In this document: piece by piece, positions 34,369 through 43,306 of the stretch
Layout: the number at the start of each line of letters is the position of its first letter
Position numbering within the stretch: the first letter of the stretch is position 1
NCBI RefSeq assembly: GCF_001613505.1
Contig: NZ_BDCM01000014.1
Coordinates: 310,001-374,000, forward strand
Length of the DNA: 64,000 nt
Reading direction: 5' to 3'
Source of the DNA: Nocardia mikamii NBRC 108933
Lineage (GTDB): Bacteria; Actinomycetota; Actinomycetes; Mycobacteriales; Mycobacteriaceae
Notes under the pieces: generated by a model
Told to the model about the DNA's origin: nothing
Database searches by the model: none
The model's input: the letters and a program-made list of their open reading frames with translations, nothing else
Made by a program: the position numbers and the translations under genes

Positions 34369-35499
34369 ATGAGTGTGGTTGTCGTCGGCCGTGTCGCGTC
34401 GATCCTCGCCGTCACCGCCGGCCTGGTGGTCGGCTGTGCCCGCTTCGACGATTCCGCGTCCAAACCGTTCACTCCCGCGCCGACCATCGAACCCGAGGGG
34501 CAGGGCCCCACCAGCGAACCGAAAACGCCGCCGCCGACCGGGCAGCGCCCCACGGGGCCGTGTATCGATCCCGATCCGGCGGTCGTGGTGTCGTGCCTGG
34601 ACACCACCGGCGGGCTGACGGTGCTGCCGGACGGGCAGCAGGCATTGGTCACCGAGCGCACCACCGGGCGCGTCCTGAAGGTCACCGCCGTCGATCCGAG
34701 CCAGGCGCCGCCGCAGCCGCTCGAGGTCACCCGGGTCGATGTCGACGCGGCCGGCGACGGCGGGCTCAGCGATGTCGCGCTCTCACCGAGTTACGGCGAG
34801 GACGGGCTGGTCTACGCCTACATCACCACCGCCTCGGACAATCGCGTCGTACGCATCGGCGCGGGCGGCGATCCGAAACCGATCCTCACCGGAATTCCCA
34901 AGGGCGCCAACGGAAATCACGGTTCACTCGCGTTCGTCTCACCGACCAAACTGGCGGTGCTGACCGGTGATGCCGGTAATCCGGGCGCGGCCAACGATCC
35001 CGGATCGCTGGCGGGCAAGCTGCTCGAGATCGATGATCCGGCGCCGGGCAACGCCAATCCGAAGGTGGTGGCGTCGGGCATCGGCACCGCGGGCGGGGTG
35101 TGCCCCGACCACAAGGACACCATCTGGTTCACCGACCGCACCGCCACCGAGGACCGGCTGCAGCGCCTGGGACCCGACGGCGCCGTCGCCACCGCGTGGA
35201 CGTGGCCGGACAAGCCGGGTGCGGGTGGCTGCGCGGCCGCGGTCGACGGCGTCGCGGTCTCGATGTCGGGCGCCAAGGCGCTGGCCTTCGCCGACGCCGA
35301 CCCGACCACCCACGCGGTGACCACCGCCCCGACGATGGTGGCGCAGGACAAGTACGGCTCCCTCGGCGGCGCCGCGCTGGGCGCCGACGGCAACGTCTGG
35401 GTGGGGACGGTCAACAAGCCCGCCGCTGCGGGCCCGCTGGACGACCGCATCGTGCGCATTCCGCCGCCGAAGGGCGGCGCGGGCGGCGGACCGGACTGA
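34369..35499 (+). CDS. lppZ: LppZ-like lipoprotein with PQQ-dependent sugar-dehydrogenase-type beta-propeller
   Basis: 376 aa from ATG 34369. A hydrophobic N-terminus ends with the lipobox LVVGC (about residues 18-22) and a Pro/Thr-rich linker follows. The body resembles soluble aldose sugar dehydrogenases: GGLTVLPDGQQALVTERTTGRVLKV, GGLSDVALSPSYGEDGLVYAYIT, GNHGSLAF and GKLLEIDDPAPGNANPKV. PQQ binding cannot be judged, since key residues of the cofactor site are not certain. Located between DoxX and gatB as LppZ (Rv3006) is in M. tuberculosis, from memory. Confidence 0.85.
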   Translation: MSVVVVGRVASILAVTAGLVVGCARFDDSASKPFTPAPTIEPEGQGPTSEPKTPPPTGQRPTGPCIDPDPAVVVSCLDTTGGLTVLPDGQQALVTERTTGRVLKVTAVDPSQAPPQPLEVTRVDVDAAGDGGLSDVALSPSYGEDGLVYAYITTASDNRVVRIGAGGDPKPILTGIPKGANGNHGSLAFVSPTKLAVLTGDAGNPGAANDPGSLAGKLLEIDDPAPGNANPKVVASGIGTAGGVCPDHKDTIWFTDRTATEDRLQRLGPDGAVATAWTWPDKPGAGGCAAAVDGVAVSMSGAKALAFADADPTTHAVTTAPTMVAQDKYGSLGGAALGADGNVWVGTVNKPAAAGPLDDRIVRIPPPKGGAGGGPD

Positions 35500-35556
35500 T
35501 CAGCGGGGCCTTCCCGGCCCGGCCGTGCACATCCGGCCGAGTGCGTGTTGCGGCTG

Positions 35557-35604
35557 CGCGAACCCCGAGGCCCGGCCGCAGTGGACCGGGCCTCGGGGTT
35601 CGCG
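35557..35604. terminator. 19-bp perfect stem terminator between lppZ and gatB
   Basis: The left arm 35557-35575 starts CGCGAACCCCGAGG and pairs without mismatch with the right arm 35586-35604, with a 10-nt loop. It ends three bases before the gatB stop codon, and serves both convergent genes. Confidence 0.85.
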
Positions 35605-35607
35605 AAC

Positions 35608-37119
35608 TCAGGCGGCGCCGCAGGCGGCGAGGACCAGTTCGCGGACGCGGGCAGCGTCGGCCTGGCCTCGGGTGGCCTTCATGACGTCGCCGACGATCTT
35701 GCCGGCGGCCTGGACCTTGCCGGAGCGGATCTTGTCGGCGATGTCCGGGTTGGCGGCCAGGGCCTTGTCGACCTCGGACTGCAGGGCGGAGTCGTCGGAC
35801 ACCATGCCCAGCCCCTTGGCCTCCACGATCTGCCCCGGATCGCCCTCACCGGCCAGCACGAAATCGACGACCTGGCGCGCCACCTTGGAGTTGACGGTCT
35901 TGGCGTCGACCAGCGCGACCACCTCGGCGACCTGCTTCGGTGTGATCGGCAGGTCCTCGAGTGCGACCTCACGCTCCTTGGCCTGCTCGGTGAGGTAGTT
36001 GACCCACCACGCGCGGGCGGCGTCGACCGTGGTGCCGGCGTCGACGGTGGCGATGATCAGGTCCAGCGCGCCGGCGTTGATCAGATCGCGGAACACCTCG
36101 TCGGACAGACCCCATTCGGCCTGGATGCGGGCGCGGCGCAGCCACGGGTATTCGGGGATGGTGCCGCGCAACTTCTCGACCCAGTCGGCGTCGGGCGCGA
36201 TCGGCTCGAGGTCGGGCTCCGGGAAGTAGCGGTAGTCCTCGGCGGTTTCCTTGACCCGGCCCGGGGAGGTGGAACCGTCGCCCTCGTGGAAGTGCCGGGT
36301 CTCCTGGATCACGGTGCCCCCGGAGCTGAGCACCGCGCCCTGGCGGCGCATCTCGTAGCGCACCGCGACCTCGACGCTGCGCAGCGAGTTCACGTTCTTG
36401 GTCTCGGTGCGGGTGCCGAATTGCTTGGCGCCCTTGGCCATCAACGACACGTTGGCGTCGCAGCGCAGCGAACCCTGCTCCATCTTCACGTCGGAGACGT
36501 CGAGCGCCTTCAGCAGATCGCGCAGTGCGGTCACGTAGGCGCGGGCCACCTCGGGGGCGCGTTCCCCGGCGCCGGTGATCGGCTTGGTGACGATCTCGAT
36601 CAGCGGCACGCCGGCCCGGTTGTAGTCCAGCAGCGAATGGCTCGCGCCGTGGATGCGGCCGGTGGCGCCGCCCACGTGCAGGGACTTACCGGTGTCCTCC
36701 TCCATGTGGGCACGTTCGATGTCGACCCGGAAGACGGAGCCGTCGTCGAGCACCACATCGAGGTAGCCGTCGGTGGCGATCGGCTCGTCGTACTGGCTGA
36801 TCTGGTAGTTCTTCGGCTGATCCGGGTAGAAGTAGTTCTTGCGCGCGAACCGGCCCCACGGGGTGATCGAGCAGTTCAGCGCGAGACCGATGCGGATCGC
36901 CGACTCCACGGCCTGCTGATTGACCACCGGCAGTGAACCCGGCAGGCCCAGACATACCGGGCAGACCTGCGTGTTCGGCTCGGCACCGAAGGCCGTCGGG
37001 CACCCGCAGAACATCTTGGTTTCGGTGCCCAGTTCGACGTGCACCTCCATGCCCAGCACCGGCTCGTACCGGTCGATGACGTCGGCATAGTCCATCAAGT
37101 CCACCGTGGGTGCAGTCAT
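35608..37119 (-). CDS. gatB: Aspartyl/glutamyl-tRNA amidotransferase subunit B
   Basis: 503 aa from ATG 37119. GatB activates Glu-tRNA(Gln) or Asp-tRNA(Asn) for transamidation. Signatures: YEPVLGMEVHVEL (about residues 18-30), the Zn-type FCGCPTAFGAEPNTQVCPVCLGLPG (about 38-62), FARKNYFYPDQPKNYQISQYDEPI (about 92-115), and the YqeY-like C-terminal helical domain. GatB is encoded far from gatA and gatC in this window, so complex assembly must be in trans. The 19-bp stem terminator follows immediately. Confidence 0.96.
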   Translation of the reverse strand: MTAPTVDLMDYADVIDRYEPVLGMEVHVELGTETKMFCGCPTAFGAEPNTQVCPVCLGLPGSLPVVNQQAVESAIRIGLALNCSITPWGRFARKNYFYPDQPKNYQISQYDEPIATDGYLDVVLDDGSVFRVDIERAHMEEDTGKSLHVGGATGRIHGASHSLLDYNRAGVPLIEIVTKPITGAGERAPEVARAYVTALRDLLKALDVSDVKMEQGSLRCDANVSLMAKGAKQFGTRTETKNVNSLRSVEVAVRYEMRRQGAVLSSGGTVIQETRHFHEGDGSTSPGRVKETAEDYRYFPEPDLEPIAPDADWVEKLRGTIPEYPWLRRARIQAEWGLSDEVFRDLINAGALDLIIATVDAGTTVDAARAWWVNYLTEQAKEREVALEDLPITPKQVAEVVALVDAKTVNSKVARQVVDFVLAGEGDPGQIVEAKGLGMVSDDSALQSEVDKALAANPDIADKIRSGKVQAAGKIVGDVMKATRGQADAARVRELVLAACGAA

Positions 37120-37287
37120 GGCCACCAGTTTATGTAAGGGCACCGACGACGCTGCGCCGACCCGAGTCACGTCCGCCAGACCACGGTGAACTCATACCAC
37201 GGTCCGCCCAGGTGCGTCGCCGAGAAATCGTCGAAGCCCAACGTTCACCGGCCGCCGCGCCGACCGACTTTCGGCCCGAAAGCGAGT

Positions 37288-37315
37288 AGTCCCACGCGCC
37301 CGGCCGCGTGGGACT
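37288..37315 (-). terminator. Terminator after the FtsX permease gene
   Basis: 11-bp perfect stem AGTCCCACGCG / CGCGTGGGACT with a 6-nt loop, 17 bp past the permease stop on the minus strand. Confidence 0.8.
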
Positions 37316-37331
37316 TCCCCTCCTGATTCGA

Positions 37332-39824
37332 TCAATCGACGGCGATGGCCTCGACGATCGGCATGCGGGCCGCGCGCAGCGACGGCGGAATCGAGCCGAG
37401 CAGCGCCAGCACCAGCGCGGCGACGGCGTAGACCAGCAACATGGGGCTCGGGCGGTACACCACGTCGATGGTCATCGCGTGACCCATCGCCATGGTGGCC
37501 AGGTATTGCACCGCCGCCCCGGTCACCAGCCCCAGTGCGGCACCGGCCAATCCGATGCCCGCCGCCTCTGTGAGCACCGTGCGCAACAGGAATCGGCGGC
37601 TGGTGCCCATGGCGCGCAGCACGCCGAGTTCGCGGCGGCGTTCCAGGACCGACAGCATCAGCGTGTTCAGCAGCGCGGCGGTGGAGACCAGCACCACGAT
37701 CCACAGGATCGAACCGGACAGCGACGTACCCTGCTGCACCCCTTGCGATACCGCCGCGAGCGCCTGCGCCCCGGTGTCCACGTGCAGACCGGACGGAACC
37801 ACCGCGCGGATCGCGTCGATCACCTGGGCTTTGTCGGCATCGGGTGCGCAGTTGACGCCGAGGATCGTCTCTCCCGGGCGGTCGTACCACTGCCGCAGGA
37901 CATCCAGATCCATCAGCACGATTCCCGACAGCGCCGAGAAGTACGGGATCACCCGCAGGACCCGCACCGAATGGATGCCCGTCGGTGTGGGCAGTTCGAG
38001 CCGCGCGCCCGCGCCGACGTCCAGTGAGCGTGCCACATCCCGCGAGAGCACCACGCCCTCGCCGGTCGACATCTGCTGCAACACATCGGGTCCCAGATCC
38101 GCGAGGATCGACGACCGGATATTGGACTGATAGGCCTGCAACATCACCCGATCGCTGCCCACGGTGGCGAAGGCCATCTGCGCCGATCCCACATCCGCGA
38201 CCCCGGGAATCCTCCGCACGGCCTCCTTCAGATCGGCCGGAAGTAATGGCCCCGTGGGGAATTCGGCCAGTGAGGTGGGGCTGATGTAGGCGTCGCGGCG
38301 GCCGAGATCGGAGAACGAGTCCGTCGCCGAATCGACCAGATTGCTCGACGCGCCGCCCATCGCGACGGTCGCGGTGACGCCGATCATCACCGTCATCGCT
38401 GTCGCCCAGACGCGACGCGGAGCCCGCTCGATGGTGGTGGCCCCCAGCGCGCCGGGCGCTCCGAAGATCCGGGCGACCGCCGCCGCCAGGCGCACGATCG
38501 GGCCCATGGCGGCGAAACACAGCCCGACCGCGCCCGCGATGGACAGCGAGATCGCGGCGAGCGAGGCCCGCCCCAGATCGGCGCGGGCGATGAAGATCGC
38601 CCCACCGACCATGGCCAGGCCGCCCGCCAGCGCACCCCAGCGCAGCCACGGCCCGACCGCGTCGGCCTTCGACACTCCGACCGGCGCGAGAGCTTCGATG
38701 GGTTGCACCTTGTAGACCTGGCGAGCCGCGATCGCCGCGGCGGCGACGCTGGCGAGCACGCAGGCCGCGATCGCGAACGGAATCGCGTATCCGGGCACCA
38801 TGTATTCGGTGCGGGTGTCCACCGCCGCCACCATGGCCGAGGGAATCGTGTCGATCGACATGCGGCCGGCGAAGATTCCGACCACCGAACCGATCGCGCC
38901 GCCGATCAGCCCGATGACGGCCGCCTCCACGATGAGATCACGCACCATCGGGCGCCGCCGCCCGCCGATGGCGCGCAGCAGCGACAGTGTCGGGCGGCGT
39001 TGTGCCACTGCCATACTCATCGCGTTGTAGATCAGGAAGCCCGAAACGATCAGCGCCGCAGCCGAAGCCATCGTCGTGGAGAAGCGGACGAGCTGGATCG
39101 CGCCGCTCGCCTGGGCGGTGCGCAGACTCGGGTCGGCCACGACGGCACGGCCGTTCACCAGTGTGGTCAGCGCCGAACGCAGCTGTCCGACATCGGTTCC
39201 CGGCTTCGGCACGATCTGGATGGAGTCGAGCATGCCCGCCCGGCCGGCGAGTTGCTGGGCGACGGGCAGAGTGGCGATGACGATGTGCCCGCTGTTGAGT
39301 TTGTGCGAGGTGGCGTCGTCGAGCACCCCGGCCACGGTCACCTGCCGGTTGCCCAGCGTGAAGGTGTCGCCCTCGTGCCGGCCCAGCCCCGCGCCGACGA
39401 GAACTCCGCCGGGGACCGACAGCAGTTTCGCCGCCTGCGCGCTCATCGCCCCGTTGAGATCGCTGCCGAGTGCGGAAACCGATGCGTCGGCGCCGATGAG
39501 CAGCGTGCGGTCGGCCGGATTGCCGACCCCGGTGCGGATCATCGGCACCGCGGCCTCGACGCCGGGCACCGCCCGCACCTGCGGTACCAGGTCCTGTCCG
39601 AATCCGCTCTCGGTGACGCCGGAGATCTCGAGTTGCGCCTTGCCGCCCAGCGCCGAGGTCAGCCGGTCCACCGAACCGGTCACCGAGCCGGAAATGCTGA
39701 GCACCGCCACCAGCAGTCCCGCCGAAACCCCCATGACCGCCATCGACATGGCGGTGCGGCCCTTGTGGGTGAACAGCTCTCCGATATTGAACAGCCGCAA
39801 CCGATCCCAGCCGGCTGTGATCAC
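37332..39824 (-). CDS. ABC transporter permease, FtsX/MacB type
   Basis: 830 aa. Two FtsX-like halves: the first TM near residue 25 (AMSMAVMGVSAGLLVAVLSI), then TM clusters at about 255-275, 305-330, 360-385 and 400-460, a large extracytoplasmic domain, and C-terminal TMs near 690-820 ending IVEAIAVD. The layout is that of ten-helix permeases exporting lipoproteins, peptides or drugs. The GTG start overlaps the ATPase stop by four bases (GTGA). The transported substrate is unknown; duplication of a four-TM permease half is typical of this group. Confidence 0.9.
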   Translation of the reverse strand: MITAGWDRLRLFNIGELFTHKGRTAMSMAVMGVSAGLLVAVLSISGSVTGSVDRLTSALGGKAQLEISGVTESGFGQDLVPQVRAVPGVEAAVPMIRTGVGNPADRTLLIGADASVSALGSDLNGAMSAQAAKLLSVPGGVLVGAGLGRHEGDTFTLGNRQVTVAGVLDDATSHKLNSGHIVIATLPVAQQLAGRAGMLDSIQIVPKPGTDVGQLRSALTTLVNGRAVVADPSLRTAQASGAIQLVRFSTTMASAAALIVSGFLIYNAMSMAVAQRRPTLSLLRAIGGRRRPMVRDLIVEAAVIGLIGGAIGSVVGIFAGRMSIDTIPSAMVAAVDTRTEYMVPGYAIPFAIAACVLASVAAAAIAARQVYKVQPIEALAPVGVSKADAVGPWLRWGALAGGLAMVGGAIFIARADLGRASLAAISLSIAGAVGLCFAAMGPIVRLAAAVARIFGAPGALGATTIERAPRRVWATAMTVMIGVTATVAMGGASSNLVDSATDSFSDLGRRDAYISPTSLAEFPTGPLLPADLKEAVRRIPGVADVGSAQMAFATVGSDRVMLQAYQSNIRSSILADLGPDVLQQMSTGEGVVLSRDVARSLDVGAGARLELPTPTGIHSVRVLRVIPYFSALSGIVLMDLDVLRQWYDRPGETILGVNCAPDADKAQVIDAIRAVVPSGLHVDTGAQALAAVSQGVQQGTSLSGSILWIVVLVSTAALLNTLMLSVLERRRELGVLRAMGTSRRFLLRTVLTEAAGIGLAGAALGLVTGAAVQYLATMAMGHAMTIDVVYRPSPMLLVYAVAALVLALLGSIPPSLRAARMPIVEAIAVD

Positions 39825-40543
39825 GCGCGCACCACCTCGTCACCGTCGTGCACCTCGCGGCCGCGTGCGGAAACCAGTTCGTCGGAGCCGATGCGCCCGT
39901 CCCGCAGGGTGATCACGCGATCGCAGTATTCGACGGCCCCCATGTCGTGGGTCACCATCACCACCGAATTGCCCGCGCCGGAGATGTCGCCGAGCAGCTC
40001 CAGAATCGAGGCGCCGGTCTTGGAATCCAGATTGCCGGTGGGTTCGTCGGCCAGGATCAGCGGCGGGTCCATGATCAGCGCGCGAGCGACGGCCACCCGC
40101 TGCATCTGGCCGCCGGACAGTTCGGCGGGGCGATGGTCGGCGCGATCGGCCAGGCCGACCCGGTCGAGCAGTTCCAGCGCCCGCGGCTTGGCCTTGCGTA
40201 ATCCGGTGCCGTCCAGCAGTTTCGGGACCGCGACGTTCTCCCACGCCGAGAGAGTGGGCAGCAGGTTGAAGAACTGGAAGACGAAACCCACACGGTGGCG
40301 GCGGAATTCGGATTGCCGGTTGTCGTCGAGGGAGCCGATCTCCTCACCCCGGAAGGTGATGGAGCCCGAATCCGGTGAATCCAGCGCGCCGAGCAGATGC
40401 AGCAACGTGCTCTTGCCGGAGCCCGACGGGCCGATGATGGAGGTGAATTCACCCGCCTCGATGCGCAGGCTGATGGCATCGAGGGCGCGAACCCGCTGTT
40501 CACCCACCCGGTATTCCTTGACTACGTCGGTCAATTCCAACAT
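39821..40543 (-). CDS. ABC transporter ATP-binding protein
   Basis: 240 aa from ATG 40543. It is a LolD/MacB-type ATPase: Walker A GPSGSGKST (about residues 41-49), Q-loop FQFFNLLPTLSAWENV, signature LSGGQMQR (about 144-151), Walker B LILADEPTGNLD (about 160-171), and the H-loop VMVTHD. It energises the FtsX-type permease encoded immediately downstream (four-base overlap). The coding sequence starts within a run of GGGG on the minus strand that could serve as ribosome site. Confidence 0.95.
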   Translation of the reverse strand: MLELTDVVKEYRVGEQRVRALDAISLRIEAGEFTSIIGPSGSGKSTLLHLLGALDSPDSGSITFRGEEIGSLDDNRQSEFRRHRVGFVFQFFNLLPTLSAWENVAVPKLLDGTGLRKAKPRALELLDRVGLADRADHRPAELSGGQMQRVAVARALIMDPPLILADEPTGNLDSKTGASILELLGDISGAGNSVVMVTHDMGAVEYCDRVITLRDGRIGSDELVSARGREVHDGDEVVRA

Positions 40544-40625
40544 GGCGGTCGCCCCACCCTCTTTCTGCTGTCGGTCGCGGTGACGGCGCGGGTCCGACTG
40601 CGCCGCAACCGGGTCGGATCGTCGC

Positions 40626-40946
40626 TCAGCGTGCCAGGGCCGGCTCGCGATGCCAATGCCGGACTTCGTGTGCGTCGAGCACGGCGCGCAGTACCGGTTG
40701 CTCGGCGGCCAATTCCAGGTAGGCCTCGCTCGGGGACTGTCCCTGCAGCTGGGCCTGGTCGAGTTTGGCGTGCAGGTGGTTGTCCCACCGATACCGCAGG
40801 GCGGCAAGCACTCCGGCGGGCCCGCCGAAGAGCCGATCGCACTCGGGCAGGTCGTAGAACAGGCCCGGAGTGGCCGGATCGACGGCCGCGCGGGCGAGCA
40901 CCTCGTGCAGGATTTCGGTACGAGCGTGCTGGTCTTGCCAAGTCAT
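40626..40946 (-). CDS. Small conserved-looking protein, unknown function
   Basis: 106 aa from ATG 40946, nine bases after GAGGAG; an ATG at 40955 would sit on top of that site. Helical and charged (DQHARTEILHEVLARAAV, PECDRLFGGPAGVLAALRYRWDNHLHAKLDQA), ending in HEVRHWHREPALAR. No membrane segment, no known motif. It resembles small actinobacterial proteins of unassigned function that I cannot name. It lies 82 bp upstream of the ABC ATPase gene on the same strand and may be its first operon gene. Confidence 0.65.
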   Translation of the reverse strand: MTWQDQHARTEILHEVLARAAVDPATPGLFYDLPECDRLFGGPAGVLAALRYRWDNHLHAKLDQAQLQGQSPSEAYLELAAEQPVLRAVLDAHEVRHWHREPALAR

Positions 40947-41130
40947 CGCACCCATCTCCTCGGGCCGGGTGTCCGAACCTCTCCGCCGGACACTGTGCGA
41001 CTCACGCTACGGAGGCGCCGCCGCGGATACGTCGTGCCGCAGACGAGACTTCGCGTCCTACCACGGTAGGAGCGTCGGCCCGTTCCGGGAACGATGCAGC
41101 GACCACCCGCCGGCGACTAGCCTGACTGTT

Positions 41131-42483
41131 ATGGACCTGACCAGCGCCGACGACCGTGCGGAGGTATCGCCGCACGTACCGCGGCGCCCGGGGCGGGCAC
41201 GCCTTGCGCTGGGACGGGTCGCCCGGCGACTCTTGGACCTCGCGCACGATCCGGCCGGCACGCTGCGGCAGCGGGTCGAGGAGATGTCCTACGGCTATCC
41301 CGTCTCGGTGGTCGTCACCGCGGATGTCGCCGTCGTGGTCTCGGCGGTCGCGGCCGCGTCGCTGCGCAGCCAGTACTTCTCGACGGGGGTGCCCTTCCTC
41401 GCGGTGGCGCTGCTGTTCGCCTGCTATCCGCTGCTGTTCTTCTTCGATCTGCCCCCGAAGCCGGCGGTGTTCGGCCTGTCCGCGCTCACCGCCCAGGCGC
41501 TGTTCCTGCTGCAGCCGGTCTCGCCCGACTGTTCACCCCTGGTGTTGACCGTGATGGTCGGCATGATCGGGGCGATCGCGCCGAAACGGGTCAGCCTGTT
41601 CTGGATGATCGCCGCGGTCGCGGAGATGCTGATCTTCTACGCCCTGGGCTACGGCGAACTGGTGCAGGTGTACGTCGTCGCGATCGTGCTGGGCTGGATG
41701 GTCGGTCTGATGCTGCAGTTCCAGCGGCAATCGCTGGATCAGGAACGCGAGAATCAGGCCATCCGCTCCGCGCAGGCGGCCGACGACGAACGCCGCCGGA
41801 TCGCCCGCGAGGTCCACGACGTGATCGCCCATTCCCTCAGCGTCACCCTGCTGCACCTGACCGCGGCCCGGCACGCGCTCGAGACCGATCGCGATGTCGA
41901 CGAGGCCATCGACGCACTCGGCGATGCCGAACGCCTCGGCCGCCAGGCGATGGCCGATATCCGGCACACCGTCGGCCTGCTCGATCAGCGCCCCTCCGCG
42001 CTGACGCCCGAACCGGGGCTCGAGGACATCGCCGATCTGGTCTCCGATTTCGTCGGCGCCGGGCTGCCGGTGACCTACCACCTCACCGGCGACACCACGG
42101 CGGTGTCCGCGTCGACGGGTCTGGCGCTGTATCGGATCAGCCAGGAATCGCTGTCGAATATCGCCAAACATGCTCCCGGCGCGCAAGCGTCCCTCGATAT
42201 CGCCGTGACTCCGGGCGAAGTGACCGTGCGCGTGCGCAATACGCTGCCGCAGGGCCCGGCCCCGCGCACCGGCCGCGGGATGGGGATCAACGGCATGCGC
42301 CAGCGCACGGCCACCCTGAACGGCAATCTCTCGGCCGGCCGATCGGGCGAGTACTGGCAGGTGCGCGCTCGCATCCCGCTCGCTCCCGACGAGGTGTGCC
42401 CGGTGAGCGGACTCGACGATCCTTTGGCGATGGTGCGCGATGCGATCACCTCGCTCACCCGCAAACGCCAGGAGGACCGGTGA
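41131..42483 (+). CDS. NarL-type sensor histidine kinase
   Basis: 450 aa from ATG 41131. Five to six hydrophobic segments in residues 60-200 (VVVTADVAVVVSAVAAA, FLAVALLFACYPLLFFF) make a membrane sensor without a large extracellular domain. The phospho-acceptor segment of the HisKA_3 family is RRRIAREVHDVIAHSLSV (around residue 230). The ATPase domain has LALYRISQESLSNIAKHAPGAQ and the G boxes GRGMGINGMRQR. It is followed after 52 bp by a LuxR-type response regulator. The signal is unknown. Confidence 0.93.
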   Translation: MDLTSADDRAEVSPHVPRRPGRARLALGRVARRLLDLAHDPAGTLRQRVEEMSYGYPVSVVVTADVAVVVSAVAAASLRSQYFSTGVPFLAVALLFACYPLLFFFDLPPKPAVFGLSALTAQALFLLQPVSPDCSPLVLTVMVGMIGAIAPKRVSLFWMIAAVAEMLIFYALGYGELVQVYVVAIVLGWMVGLMLQFQRQSLDQERENQAIRSAQAADDERRRIAREVHDVIAHSLSVTLLHLTAARHALETDRDVDEAIDALGDAERLGRQAMADIRHTVGLLDQRPSALTPEPGLEDIADLVSDFVGAGLPVTYHLTGDTTAVSASTGLALYRISQESLSNIAKHAPGAQASLDIAVTPGEVTVRVRNTLPQGPAPRTGRGMGINGMRQRTATLNGNLSAGRSGEYWQVRARIPLAPDEVCPVSGLDDPLAMVRDAITSLTRKRQEDR

Positions 42484-42535
42484 GAGATGCCCGCGCCGGC
42501 CGGGTGCGGACGTCCCGCAGAACACAGGAGGGCTT

Positions 42536-43240
42536 GTGAACCCGGGTCAGACCCCGCTCACCGAGACCGATACCGCCACCACCACTGTGCTCGTCGTCGA
42601 CGACCAGGAACTCGTGCGGGGCGGACTGCGCAGGATCCTGCGCCGCCGCGACGGCTTCGTGGTCGCCGAATGCGGCGACGGCGACGAGGTGCCGGCCGCC
42701 TTGACCGAACACCGTCCGGACGTGGTGCTGATGGATCTGCGGATGAAGCGGGTCGGCGGCATCGATGCGACGCGACGGCTGCGGTCCCGTCCGGACGCGC
42801 CGCCGGTGCTGGTGCTCACCACCTTCGACGACGACCATCTGCTCTCGGGTGCGCTGCGGGCCGGTGCGGCGGGATTCATCCTCAAGGACTCCCCCGCCGA
42901 GGATCTGATCCGCGCGGTGCGCACCGTGGCCGAGGGCGGCTCCTGGCTCGATCCGTCCGTCACCGGCCGGGTGCTCTCGGCCTATCGGACGGCGCGGCCG
43001 GTCCCCGCGGACACTCGCTCGCGCATGGCGGAGCTGACCGCCCGCGAACTCGAGGTGCTGAAACTGATCGGCCGCGGGCGGGTCAACTCCGAGATCGCCG
43101 GCGAACTCGGCATCTCCGAAGTAACGGTAAAGAGCCACGTCGGACACATTTTCGGCAAGCTCGGGTTACGGGACAGGGCCGCCGCGATCGTGTTCGCGTT
43201 TGACCACGGCGTGGTCGCACCCGGAGAATCGGCGTTCTGA
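42536..43240 (+). CDS. NarL/LuxR-family response regulator
   Basis: 234 aa from GTG 42536 with AGGAGG five bases upstream. The receiver has VLVVDDQELVRGG (about residues 17-29), phospho-Asp in PDVVLMDLRMKR (about 66), and Thr/Lys in VLTTFDDD and GFILKDSPAED. The output domain has the LuxR helix-turn-helix TARELEVLKLIGRGRVNSEIAGELGISEVTVKSHVGHIFGKLG. Pairs with the kinase just upstream. Targets are not obvious; the Ser/Thr kinase follows after 66 bp. Confidence 0.95.
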   Translation: MNPGQTPLTETDTATTTVLVVDDQELVRGGLRRILRRRDGFVVAECGDGDEVPAALTEHRPDVVLMDLRMKRVGGIDATRRLRSRPDAPPVLVLTTFDDDHLLSGALRAGAAGFILKDSPAEDLIRAVRTVAEGGSWLDPSVTGRVLSAYRTARPVPADTRSRMAELTARELEVLKLIGRGRVNSEIAGELGISEVTVKSHVGHIFGKLGLRDRAAAIVFAFDHGVVAPGESAF

Positions 43241-43306
43241 GGGGCAGGCAACCCGGTGCGGCGCCGGGCAGGTTGGCCACCTTGCCCAGGAGTTGGAGGT
43301 TCACCG